Of a DNA stretch of 64,000 nucleotides, positions 53,726-61,654 are shown piece after piece; within the stretch, counting starts at the first letter, position 1; every line of letters starts with the position of its first letter. The position numbers and the translations under genes are program-made. The notes beneath the pieces were generated by a model. The model did not search any database, had not been told where the DNA came from, and was given only the letters and a program-made list of their open reading frames with translations. Source of the stretch: Balneolaceae bacterium (GTDB taxonomy: Bacteria; Bacteroidota; Rhodothermia; Balneolales; Balneolaceae); assembly GCA_017643365.1 (NCBI GenBank), contig JAEPNO010000008.1:1-64000 (forward strand). Direction: 5' to 3'.

Positions 53726-54406
53726 ATGAATATTCAAGGCGTTAACCCGACTCTATTTCAAGGCAGCAATCAAGTGCAAGGTAAAAGCTCGCTAGGCCAG
53801 CAAGAGTTTTTGCAATTGTTAGTTGCGCAGATGAGAAATCAGGATCCGGTTAATCCGATGGATGGTGCTGAGTTCGCTTCGCAGCTTGCACAGTTTAACT
53901 CGGTTGAGCAATTGATTGGAGTAAACGCTGGTTTAGATCAACTGGCAATGAGCCAAGATTTAATGGGTTCAAGCTTAACTAACTCGATGGCTGCTTCATT
54001 AACAGGCAAAGATATTCGAGCTCTTAGCGACCAGATATTTTTAAGTAGCGAAGGTGAAGCTGAAGTCAATTTTAAGCTGAATGATTCAGCATCGGATGTA
54101 GAAATTATTGTACGTACAGCCAGTGGCGCAGAAGTACGTCGCGAAAGTTTAACAGGGATTCCATCCGGCGATAGCAGCTGGAATTGGGACGGCTTGGACA
54201 ATAACGGCCAAAGAATGGGTGAAGGCGAATATACCGTTGAAGTTGTTGCAAAAAATGGTGACAACAATGTAGGTGCACTCACATTTATTGAAGGATTTGC
54301 CAGCAAGGTTAGATACACCTCGCAAGGCGTTTATTTGTCGGTTAACGGAATAGATATTCCTATCGGCGACGTTGAAGAAGTGGGTACGAGTCCCAAAAAC
54401 GACTAG
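53726..54406 (+). CDS. flgD: Flagellar hook cap/scaffold protein FlgD
   Basis: 226 residues: N-terminal export motif 'LGQQEFLQLLVAQMRNQDPV' and 'NPMDGAEFASQLAQFNSVEQ', diagnostic of FlgD, then an FnIII/Tudor-like part ('SWNWDGLDNNGQRMGEGEYT'). Caps the growing hook. 10 bp after fliK. Confidence 0.95.
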   Translation: MNIQGVNPTLFQGSNQVQGKSSLGQQEFLQLLVAQMRNQDPVNPMDGAEFASQLAQFNSVEQLIGVNAGLDQLAMSQDLMGSSLTNSMAASLTGKDIRALSDQIFLSSEGEAEVNFKLNDSASDVEIIVRTASGAEVRRESLTGIPSGDSSWNWDGLDNNGQRMGEGEYTVEVVAKNGDNNVGALTFIEGFASKVRYTSQGVYLSVNGIDIPIGDVEEVGTSPKND

Positions 54407-54502
54407 AAATTAGATAATAGATAACTATAACGGGTTGCTCATCAAAAAGAGAGCGCCACACGCAGCCAAAACTATGCTGCCATTAAAAACAGGAGAACTC
54501 TC

Positions 54503-56119
54503 ATGTCATTAGTAAAATCATTAAATGCAGGAGTAAGCGGTTTGAACGCCTTCCAGGCAAAGATGGACGTGATTGGTAACAATATCGCCAACGTTGATAC
54601 TGCAGGCTTTAAATCGTCGTCGATTACATTCGCTGAAATGATGAACCAGAATTTAGGGCGCGAAGGTGCCGGTGAATCTGCTCCACAGCTTAGCAATCAG
54701 GTTGGTTTAGGTGTGCGCGTTTCATCCATCACCAGAAATTTTGCGCAGGGCGCAATGCAAAATACCGGTGTAACTACCGATTTAGCACTTTCGGGTGAAG
54801 GATTTTTCGTAGTAAATGCAGGTGGTGAAAACTTGCTTTCCCGATCAGGAAATTTCGTGTTTAACAGCGACGGTTTCTTAGTAAACCAGGCAGGTAGAAA
54901 CGTGATGGGATACATCGCTGACAGATCAGGTAATATTATTGCCGGTGGAACACCAGAAAACGTTCGTATCGATTTTGAAAATCCGCTGCCTCCAAAACAA
55001 ACAAATTTAGTAACCCTAGCAGGTAACCTAAACGCGAACACCAGCAAGAATAAAGTATTGCTGGCACAAAGTGGATTTACTGCTAGTGGAAACCCGGCTA
55101 CCGGCGCAACGGCAATTAACGATATGTCGCAAACGCTAACCGATTTAGCTGATGGCGATCAAATTACTTTTGATGTAACCCTAAACGACGGAACGGCAAC
55201 TACAATTAGTCACACGTTTACAACCGGCGACACTCTAGACGATATGCTCGCTACTTTCAACGCAGATTTACCTGCCGGCGAAGGTGAAATGGTTTTGGTT
55301 GATGGCGCATTAACCTTGCGTTCTTCACAATTAGGCGATAGCCAATTGGCAATTACCAACACTTCGGTTACAGGAACGGGCGATATTAACTTCCCGGGCT
55401 TTAGTGAGTCGCAAGCCGGCAAAACAAATAGCCAAACAATGAGTACTACCGTGTTCGATAACTTAGGTCGCGCACACTCATTAATTCTTGAGTTTACTCA
55501 AACCGCGAACAACGTATGGCAATACGATGCCAAATTCCTGGATGGCGAAACGATCAGTTCCGGCCAATCAGGCACGGTAACCTTCGACGAACTCGGGCAA
55601 TTAACCTCAGGCGACTTGCTATCAATGACATTTGAGCCGGGTGGTGGAGCAGGAACTACAAGTTTCGAAGTTTCGCTTGGTGATAAAAACACAGGAACCA
55701 GCTTTACGCAGTATTCCGGGCAAAACACTGCAAAAGTAACTTCGCAAGACGGTTACCGATCCGGTTTATTAGTTGATGTAGCCATTGACGCCGACGGTCA
55801 GATTCAAGGAATTTATGATAACGGTAACAGCGCAGTGCTTGCTCAAATCGCAATAGCACAAGTGCAAAACCAGCACGGTTTAGAAATGGTTGGTAGCGGA
55901 TTATTCCGCGCCACATCAGCTGCCGGAGAAACATTCATCGATACTGCCGGTAATCTCGCCGGAACAAACATCAACTCTGGAAGTTTAGAAGGCTCGAACG
56001 TTGATTTAGCTCGAGAATTCACAAATATGATCACCTCTCAGCGTGCGTATCAATCGAATGCGAGAGTAATTACAACTTCTGACGAAATGTTGACAGAAGC
56101 GGTTAACTTGAAGAGATAA
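54503..56119 (+). CDS. flgE: Flagellar hook protein FlgE
   Basis: 538 residues with the axial N-terminus 'MDVIGNNIANVDTAGFKSSS', hook-family middle ('GLGVRVSSITRNFAQGAMQN', 'LALSGEGFFVVNAGGENLLS') and the C-terminal D0 helix 'VDLAREFTNMITSQRAYQSN' then 'TTSDEMLTEAVNLKR'. Residues ~175-400 hold the inserted outer hook domains, size normal for a long hook protein. The 96-bp gap after flgD may hold a separate start; the ribosome site AGGAG is good. Ends at a strong terminator. Confidence 0.95.
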   Translation: MSLVKSLNAGVSGLNAFQAKMDVIGNNIANVDTAGFKSSSITFAEMMNQNLGREGAGESAPQLSNQVGLGVRVSSITRNFAQGAMQNTGVTTDLALSGEGFFVVNAGGENLLSRSGNFVFNSDGFLVNQAGRNVMGYIADRSGNIIAGGTPENVRIDFENPLPPKQTNLVTLAGNLNANTSKNKVLLAQSGFTASGNPATGATAINDMSQTLTDLADGDQITFDVTLNDGTATTISHTFTTGDTLDDMLATFNADLPAGEGEMVLVDGALTLRSSQLGDSQLAITNTSVTGTGDINFPGFSESQAGKTNSQTMSTTVFDNLGRAHSLILEFTQTANNVWQYDAKFLDGETISSGQSGTVTFDELGQLTSGDLLSMTFEPGGGAGTTSFEVSLGDKNTGTSFTQYSGQNTAKVTSQDGYRSGLLVDVAIDADGQIQGIYDNGNSAVLAQIAIAQVQNQHGLEMVGSGLFRATSAAGETFIDTAGNLAGTNINSGSLEGSNVDLAREFTNMITSQRAYQSNARVITTSDEMLTEAVNLKR

Positions 56120-56169
56120 TCTCCGATAAGTAAAACAAGTTTTTAGTAGAACTTCATGGTAGGTTGGTT

Positions 56170-56216
56170 AAAGACCCCCATTCGACGAAATGTTGACTGG
56201 GGGTCTTTTCTTTTTA
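56170..56216 (+). terminator. Rho-independent terminator after flgE
   Basis: Stem AAAGACCCCC / GGGGGTCTTT (10 bp) with an internal loop of 119 nt minus the window offset, in fact a 19-nt loop, followed by TTTTCTTTTT. Ends the long flgB-to-flgE transcript. Confidence 0.88.
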
Positions 56217-56530
56217 GGAAAGGATGAATAGGTAGGGCGGGTTGAATATTGAACAGTTGAACGTTGAACGTTGAACAATTGAACTTCGAACTTCGGTGAA
56301 GTACGAATAAGCGAATCGGGAAATACGAGTTACGAATTAAATAATTCCCCTCCGGTGGAGGGGTGGCACGACGGTTCCTGAGCCCGTCGAAGGAGTCGTG
56401 ACGGGGTGGTGGAGAACGATCGATCAACTACGCTAAAGTTTACTAATCGAAGCTTTAGCACAGTTTAGCTTCGTTGATTAAAAACTTCGAACAGCTGAAC
56501 TTCGAAATCCGACAAATGACGAACGACCAA

Positions 56531-56608
56531 AGACGTAGAATTTAGTTTCAAAATCGAAACTCTTTCAGGAGCTCCCTCTCCTGATGCAGAAGAAGATCGG
56601 GTGAGGTT
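56531..56608. repeat. Inverted repeat, left copy (pairs with 63889-63998)
   Basis: Contains 'tttagtttcaaaatcgaaac', 'caggagctccctctcctg' and 'gggtgagg'. The reverse complement recurs at the end of the window with a longer interior, so the two copies bracket the motA-to-fliR block in opposite orientation. The core AGGAGCTCC is palindromic. Confidence 0.8.
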
Positions 56609-56712
56609 AGTAATCAACAAATTCCGGATTTATGTGAAGGACTTGCCAAAAGCATCCCTACAAAAAAGTGCAACACTTGATAAATGGATTGCAAAAAACT
56701 GATTTCCCAAAA

Positions 56713-56875
56713 GAAGGGTTTTAACCCTTCGAATTTATGAGTTAGGAAAATCATTCATTCAAATTGCTTTTACCAAACGAAGGGTTTCAACCCTTCGATA
56801 ATCACCCTTCGATAATCAGCCTTCGAAAAATATCTCACCGAGCTAAAATCCCTTCGATAATCACCCTTCGATTTA
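56713..56875. repeat. GAAGGGTT palindromes and 14-bp tandem repeats
   Basis: Two palindromes, GAAGGGTT-TT-AACCCTTC (56713-56730) and CGAAGGGTT-TC-AACCCTTCG (56778-56797). They are followed by copies of CCCTTCGATAATCA at 56791, 56805 and 56850, with partial copies at 56819 and 56864. The unit is 14 bp, twice the 7-bp period seen in other repeats of the window. Confidence 0.8.
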
Positions 56876-56949
56876 ATGCGTTTTCGATAGTTCCAATCAA
56901 CAAAAAGTCTCGCCCACATCACTATTTAACATTTTTGTTAAAAGATTCT

Positions 56950-56975
56950 TAAAACTGGCGAAAAGTGGCCGATAA
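56950..56975 (+). promoter_or_regulatory. Sigma-28-like promoter of motA-motB-fliL to fliR
   Basis: TAAA, 14 bp, then GCCGATAA, an exact match to both consensus boxes. 75 bp before the motA ATG. Driving basal C-ring and export-gate genes (fliLMNOPQR) from a late promoter would be odd, so another promoter probably serves those genes too. Confidence 0.75.
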
Positions 56976-57050
56976 TTCATGGAAGAACCCCACAAATCAC
57001 TTTGTGACAGAGCTGGCTAGTGCTCGAACAAAGTAAACACCGAGAATGAT

Positions 57051-57929
57051 ATGTTAGATAAATCGAGTATGATTGGCTTAGTCCTAGGCATGGTTTTAGT
57101 GCTAGGCGCCATTTTGCCAAAATCGAGTATTATGATTTTTATCGATGTCCCATCGTTCATTATCGTAGGAGGGGGGCTCTTTGCATCTACATTAGTGAGT
57201 TTCGATTTCGCTAAGATTAAGCAAAGCTTACAGTTTATGATGCAGCTGATGAAAGATGCCAATGTCGATCTCAGAACCGATATGGAATTGATAAGTTTAT
57301 TTGCCCGACGAGTTCGTACCGGAGGTTTGTTGGTGTTGGACGAAGACCTAAAACATCTTAAAGACGATTATCTAAGAAATGGGCTGCAATTAGCGGTTGA
57401 TGGTTTTAAAACCGAAAGTCTGAACAGTATTCTCACCGATGAAATTAACAGTGCCGAAGATTTAGGTTTTACCGCAATGGCGGTGTTAAAAGCCATGAGT
57501 AATTTTGCACCTGCATTTGGGATGATTGGAACCGTAATCGGGATGGTTTTGATGCTTCAGAATCTTTCTGATCCCGAAGCACTTGGTGCCGGTATTGCCG
57601 TGGCACTTCTAACCACATTATATGGCAGTATGTTCTCGAATATGCTTTTTGCCCCACTTGCGGGTAAGGTAGAATATCTGGCAGAAAAGGATTTAAAAAG
57701 AAAGCGGATGTTCCGCGTAGGTATACTTTCGATGGTTGAGGGCGAGAACCCAAGAATCATGGAAAAAAAGATGCTCATTTACATAGAGCCGGCCGAACGT
57801 GCAGAATATGTTAAGCACCACGAGGGGCTTAAGATTATGAAAACACGTGACGAGAAACTATACAAGTTATGGAAAGAACAACAAGGTAAAGAATGGGAAA
57901 ACCTAAAGAAGATTCTGGAACCTGGTTAA
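57051..57929 (+). CDS. motA: Flagellar stator protein MotA/PomA
   Basis: 292 residues with four membrane helices: 'MIGLVLGMVLVLGAIL', 'FIIVGGGLFASTLVSF', then after a ~100-residue cytoplasmic loop 'FAPAFGMIGTVIGMVLMLQN' and 'GAGIAVALLTTLYGSMFSNM'. The loop and tail have the charged residues that meet FliG ('RTDMELISLFARRVRTGGLL'). The layout is nearer to PomA than to enteric MotA. The coding end overlaps motB by 37 bp. Confidence 0.95.
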   Translation: MLDKSSMIGLVLGMVLVLGAILPKSSIMIFIDVPSFIIVGGGLFASTLVSFDFAKIKQSLQFMMQLMKDANVDLRTDMELISLFARRVRTGGLLVLDEDLKHLKDDYLRNGLQLAVDGFKTESLNSILTDEINSAEDLGFTAMAVLKAMSNFAPAFGMIGTVIGMVLMLQNLSDPEALGAGIAVALLTTLYGSMFSNMLFAPLAGKVEYLAEKDLKRKRMFRVGILSMVEGENPRIMEKKMLIYIEPAERAEYVKHHEGLKIMKTRDEKLYKLWKEQQGKEWENLKKILEPG

Positions 57930-58642
57930 TGACCTATGGCGACCTGGTGACGCTTCTCCTGGTGTTCTTTGTACTGTTGTATACAATGACCCCCGGAGTA
58001 GAAGAGCAGGCGTTTAATAGTTTTATATCCTACTTCCAGCAGCATTCGGGCTTTTTTCCGGATAACAGCAGCCTTACTACCGATTTACAGAATAATCCGA
58101 ATCCGGAGCAGGTAGAGGAATTTCTGGAAGAACAGATGGAGCGGTGGCAAGCCATGGCAGAATTTGTAGAAAATACCGCAACCATGGAAGGTGTTGAAAT
58201 TGAAGCAACCGAGGATGGATTTTTAATCACACTAAACGATTCGGTAGCCTTTGCAAGTGGTTCGTCTGATTTACTGCCGGATGCGCAAACGATATTAACA
58301 GAAGTTTCGAAATCGATTGATGATAACCGATGGGAAGTTGAAGTACAGGGGCATACTGATAACGTGCCCATAAGTGGTGGAACTATCCATCAAACCAATT
58401 GGCACCTTGGTGCAGCTCGTTCAGTTTCAGTACTGCAATTTATTCAAGATAAAGCCGAACTGGATGCAGAAAACTTTAAAGCTACCAGTTATGGAGAATT
58501 CAGACCCATAGCTGATAACTCAACACCCGAGGGTAGAAAAAGAAACCGACGTGTTGAGATTTATTTGGTTGATAAAAAGATTAACCCGTTTCAAGAAAAA
58601 ATGGATGTAGTTAGCATGGAAACATCCTATTCGGAGCAATAA
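57893..58642 (+). CDS. motB: Flagellar stator protein MotB/PomB
   Basis: 249 residues: one membrane helix with the ion-binding Asp17 ('WLMTYGDLVTLLLVFFVLLY'), a linker/plug, and an OmpA-type peptidoglycan-binding domain ('VEVQGHTDNVPISGGTIHQT', 'ATSYGEFRPIADNSTPEGRK'). The very short cytoplasmic N-terminus and the 'TYxDLxxLLxxFFVLL' helix look like PomB, which uses sodium; proton use cannot be excluded. Starts inside the motA reading frame (37-bp overlap), implying tight coupling. Confidence 0.95.
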   Translation: MGKPKEDSGTWLMTYGDLVTLLLVFFVLLYTMTPGVEEQAFNSFISYFQQHSGFFPDNSSLTTDLQNNPNPEQVEEFLEEQMERWQAMAEFVENTATMEGVEIEATEDGFLITLNDSVAFASGSSDLLPDAQTILTEVSKSIDDNRWEVEVQGHTDNVPISGGTIHQTNWHLGAARSVSVLQFIQDKAELDAENFKATSYGEFRPIADNSTPEGRKRNRRVEIYLVDKKINPFQEKMDVVSMETSYSEQ

Positions 58643-58656
58643 GAGAGAGGAAAACT

Positions 58657-59151
58657 ATGGCAGAAGACAAAAAAAATATCAAAGCGAAAAAAACCGACGC
58701 GAAAGACAAAAAAGCACCTAACAAAGTAGTGGTAATTGGAAAAATTTTCCTTTTAGTGCTAATTCTTGCAGGGCAAGCCTACCTCGCATATGTGATTGTT
58801 GATTCGTATTACCCAAGTTTATATGTAAAAATGAATCAGGAAGAGCCGCCTGAAATGGGTACTTATATGATGGAACAGCTGGTGGTGAATCCCGCAAACA
58901 CCAACGGAAGGCGCTATTTAATGGTAGAAATTAGCCTTGAAATGCAATTAGAGCACATTCCGCTAATGGAAACCAGTAACCCTAGAGTTAAGCAAGAACT
59001 TATAGAAGCATTTTCGTCGCGAACGGTAAGCGAACTTACTACGGCCGAAGAACGTGAAGTTTTAAGAACCGAAGTTACCAACATAATTAATTCGTCGATC
59101 GGGGAGACTTCGGTACAAAACTTGTATTTCACGAAGTATGTATTGCAATGA
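58657..59151 (+). CDS. fliL: Flagellar basal-body-associated protein FliL
   Basis: 164 residues: Lys-rich cytoplasmic start, one membrane helix (~24-45, 'VVVIGKIFLLVLILAGQAYL'), and a periplasmic domain with 'MGTYMMEQLVVNPANTNGRR', 'YLMVEISLEMQL' and 'VLRTEVTNIINSSIGETSVQ' (FliL signature). Rings the stator. Ribosome site AGAGAGG; 14 bp after motB. Confidence 0.92.
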   Translation: MAEDKKNIKAKKTDAKDKKAPNKVVVIGKIFLLVLILAGQAYLAYVIVDSYYPSLYVKMNQEEPPEMGTYMMEQLVVNPANTNGRRYLMVEISLEMQLEHIPLMETSNPRVKQELIEAFSSRTVSELTTAEEREVLRTEVTNIINSSIGETSVQNLYFTKYVLQ

Positions 59152-59175
59152 GTATAAACAAATTCCCTAAGTCCA

Positions 59176-60111
59176 ATGGGCTCTCAAACCCCCAACAAAA
59201 AGAAGGGCAAGGTTAAGTTTGTAGTTCCCTACGACTTCCGCCGCCCAAAGCTGTTTAGTAAAGAGATCATGCGCACCATTGGGCAGATCCACGATACTAT
59301 TGCACGTGGGTTAGGGCGTATATACAGTACATCGCTAAACTATAAAGTGGACGTTGCTCACGACAGAATCGAGCAGTTTTCTTCGGATGATTTCACCAAA
59401 GATCTACCAAGTCCGGCAGTAATTTACGTGCTAAACGGAAAACATTTGGGCGGAGAGATCATCGTTTCGATGCCACCCGAGTTTTGCATTCATATTATCG
59501 AAAGGCAAAGTGGTGGCCCTGGTATCGATTTATCGCACAAACGTGTGCTTACCACCATCGAAGAAAAGATTATTTCACGCATAATGGAAAGCATAAAAGA
59601 AGAGATTCGTGTTGCATGGGAGCCCTATCTGAAATTCGAATTTGATAAATCAACCTACGAGAATAAACCCGATAACCTTCACTTTGCATCGGTAGATCCA
59701 ACTCTATCGGCAAAGATTATGGTTGATTTGGGAGTTGATAAAATTGAAGTGGGCGTGTCGTACTCATACGCTTTTCTAAAACGAGCGCTTAACGATTCTA
59801 TCATCAAAAAAGATAGAGGAGCAAACCTAGAGCGCCTTAATAATGAAGCTGCGCTGGATTATCGCCGAACGCTTAAAAAAGCTCCCGTTAAAATTCAGCC
59901 ATTGCTAGGTACTACAACACTTTCGCTGGATGACATTTTGAGCTTGAAAGAGGGCGATACAATCCCATTAAGGCAAAAAGCAGACGAACCACTAGATATT
60001 AAAGTAAACGGAGTAGCTAAAATGAATGGCTATCCGGGGCTAAAACAAGGTCGAAAAGCCATCAAAGTGTTTGATATTATTGAAGAAATTAATGAACAGG
60101 AATTGGTATAA
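59176..60111 (+). CDS. fliM: Flagellar motor switch protein FliM, without the N-terminal CheY-binding peptide
   Basis: 311 residues. The middle CheC-like domain ('DFRRPKLFSKEIMRTIGQIH', 'SMPPEFCIHIIERQSGGPGI') and the C-terminal SpoA domain ('LDDILSLKEGDTIPLRQKAD', 'GYPGLKQGRKAIKVFDIIEE') are complete. The usual N-terminal 'LSQxEIDALL' peptide and linker (~30-40 residues) are absent: the protein begins 'MGSQTPNKKKGKVKFVVPYD', and an in-frame TAA sits 21 bp upstream, so no longer start exists. CheY-P must therefore act elsewhere, perhaps on the next gene product. Confidence 0.95.
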   Translation: MGSQTPNKKKGKVKFVVPYDFRRPKLFSKEIMRTIGQIHDTIARGLGRIYSTSLNYKVDVAHDRIEQFSSDDFTKDLPSPAVIYVLNGKHLGGEIIVSMPPEFCIHIIERQSGGPGIDLSHKRVLTTIEEKIISRIMESIKEEIRVAWEPYLKFEFDKSTYENKPDNLHFASVDPTLSAKIMVDLGVDKIEVGVSYSYAFLKRALNDSIIKKDRGANLERLNNEAALDYRRTLKKAPVKIQPLLGTTTLSLDDILSLKEGDTIPLRQKADEPLDIKVNGVAKMNGYPGLKQGRKAIKVFDIIEEINEQELV

Positions 60112-60113
60112 CA

Positions 60114-61040
60114 ATGGAACAGTATAAAGATCAAATCACCCGATACCTTCCCAAGATTGAGGAGTTTTTAACCTCAGTTATTCTTGAAGAAACCACGGTT
60201 ACTTTAACCGAAACCGGCATGATCGACACCGATTCCGGTTACCAAGGCTTAGGTAGCGAAGACATCTACCTTTTTGCCCACGATGCGGTAAGCGAGCAAG
60301 ATATTATTGCCATCCTTGATAAAGAATGGTTCGGCTTGTTATCAAGTATCATGCTTGGTATCGATGAGAAAACCTTCAATGAAAAAACCATTGATCTGCT
60401 CAAGAAATTCTCTGAAGAATTACAGAATACCTTCAAAAGCGTGCTCAACGATGATGGTATTGAATTCGATTTAGGCGAGATTCAGCCTGTGGCACACGCC
60501 GCAATGTACGAGCAGTTGCACCATACCGAGTATTTGCATGTTAAGCTAGAAGTGGAAGGATTAGCGGATGAGAACGTTCACGCCGGAATCTTAATCGGAA
60601 ACCCAGATGCACGAATTGAAATCGAAGAAGTTGTAGAAGAAGACGATGTTCCTGCCGATGGTTTCAAGGAGATGAGTAACGGCGAATCCATTTTGGATCA
60701 GGAAGAAGAGATTTCGGGGAGTTATATAGAATTTGAAGATTTCGACGACGACGCTCCATTAGATATTATCGGCGAAGACGGCAAAAGCATGGACATGCTC
60801 CGCGATGTGGAGATGGAAGTATCCGTAGAACTTGGCCGCATCGAATTACCGTTAGGTAGAGTGCTGCAACTGGCAAAAGGCTCGGTTATCGAATTAGATA
60901 AATTAGCCGGTGAGCCTGTTGATATTATGGTAAACGGACAGAAAATTGCACAAGGAGAGGTTGTTGTAATCGACGAACATTTTGGAGTTCGCATCTCAAA
61001 CCTTATTACTACACGGCAACATTTAGTAAAAATGAACTAA
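60114..61040 (+). CDS. fliN: FliN/FliY-like switch protein with CheC/CheX-like N-terminal domain
   Basis: 308 residues, much longer than FliN (~100-140). The C-terminal ~75 residues are the SpoA/FliN domain ('DVEMEVSVELGRIELPLGRV', 'LDKLAGEPVDIMVNGQKIAQ', 'DEHFGVRISNLI'). The first ~165 residues look like a CheC/CheX unit: a strand-helix opening, and a helix 'TIDLLKKFSEELQNTFKSVL' with Glu-x-x-Asn at the place of the phosphatase motif. A long acidic linker joins the parts. FliY of Thermotoga and Bacillus has the same plan. Starts 2 bp after fliM and overlaps fliO (TAATG). Confidence 0.88.
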   Translation: MEQYKDQITRYLPKIEEFLTSVILEETTVTLTETGMIDTDSGYQGLGSEDIYLFAHDAVSEQDIIAILDKEWFGLLSSIMLGIDEKTFNEKTIDLLKKFSEELQNTFKSVLNDDGIEFDLGEIQPVAHAAMYEQLHHTEYLHVKLEVEGLADENVHAGILIGNPDARIEIEEVVEEDDVPADGFKEMSNGESILDQEEEISGSYIEFEDFDDDAPLDIIGEDGKSMDMLRDVEMEVSVELGRIELPLGRVLQLAKGSVIELDKLAGEPVDIMVNGQKIAQGEVVVIDEHFGVRISNLITTRQHLVKMN

Positions 61041-61642
61041 TGAATATTGCCAACCTACTCAACCATTCCACCAAAGACCCAAAAGCCATTTTGCGCATCG
61101 TAATTTCGGTGAGTGTAGGGTTGTTAGTTTTATGGATTTTTCTGGTATCGAAAATGGATGTGCCGACAAAGAAAAATACCATTTTGGTGGCCGCAGAAGA
61201 CGCGGTTGAGCAGCAAGCAACAAGTGTAAGAAATACGTTATTAAGCAATAGCGACAATGCGGTTGACATGCCAACAACTGCGCCCGAACAAACCGCCGAA
61301 GAAGAGCAACCGGCGTTGTTTCAAAATGCTTTTACCACTTTTTTGGTGATGATTACGCTATTGGGCGGACTTTGGGCCTGGAGCACTAAGAAGAAAAAGA
61401 AAATAGATGTCAAACAATCCGACATCAACGAGTTATCGCAGCACATAATTGGCCAGGGAACACAGATGAAAGTGCTGGAGATCAACAACGAAATTTGGGT
61501 AGTGGGAGTAACAGCGAATTCAATCAATTTGCTGCATCGTTATCCAAAAGAAGAGTGGAAATCGAAACCGACGCCAACAAAGCAAGAGACCGAATTGTCG
61601 GAGAGTGATTTCAACTCCATATTTAAAATGCTAGGCAACTAA
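61040..61642 (+). CDS. fliO: Flagellar export-gate assembly protein FliO
   Basis: 200 residues with two hydrophobic segments (~18-36 and ~95-113, 'AFTTFLVMITLLGGLWAW'). A short C-terminal domain carries 'LSQHIIGQGTQMKVLEINNE' and 'WVVGVTANSINLLHRY', which match the FliO signature (I.V...WVVGVT...I.LL). A longer N-terminal part than usual adds one extra membrane helix. Helps FliP assemble. Starts within TAATG of the fliN stop. Confidence 0.85.
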   Translation: MNIANLLNHSTKDPKAILRIVISVSVGLLVLWIFLVSKMDVPTKKNTILVAAEDAVEQQATSVRNTLLSNSDNAVDMPTTAPEQTAEEEQPALFQNAFTTFLVMITLLGGLWAWSTKKKKKIDVKQSDINELSQHIIGQGTQMKVLEINNEIWVVGVTANSINLLHRYPKEEWKSKPTPTKQETELSESDFNSIFKMLGN

Positions 61643-61654
61643 CTAACTATACTA

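Larger units (their letters stand above)
56217..56949. repeat. Repeat-filled intergenic island between flgE and motA
   Basis: No gene. It contains, in order: heptamer runs (GTTGAAC x3 near 56263, GAACTTC x2 near 56281); a block 'gtacgaataagcgaatcggg' that recurs inverted near 63690 and 63850; palindromes around 56346-56410 (CCCCTCC-GGTGGAGGGG and 'gagcccgtcgaagga'); a ~78-bp element at 56531-56608 repeated inverted at 63889-63998; two GAAGGGTT palindromes; and 14-bp direct repeats. Short ORFs here are translations of repeats. Confidence 0.75.

Noticed and set aside
56143-56427. A 94-codon minus-strand frame after flgE
   Set aside because: It spans a terminator and heptamer repeats; its peptide contains repeated 'FNVQLFNIQ'-type text that mirrors the repeat.
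56791-56875. Possible CRISPR array from regularly recurring CCCTTCGATAATCA
   Set aside because: The unit is only 14 bp, copies are directly adjacent or irregularly spaced, there are no spacers of constant size, and no cas genes are nearby.
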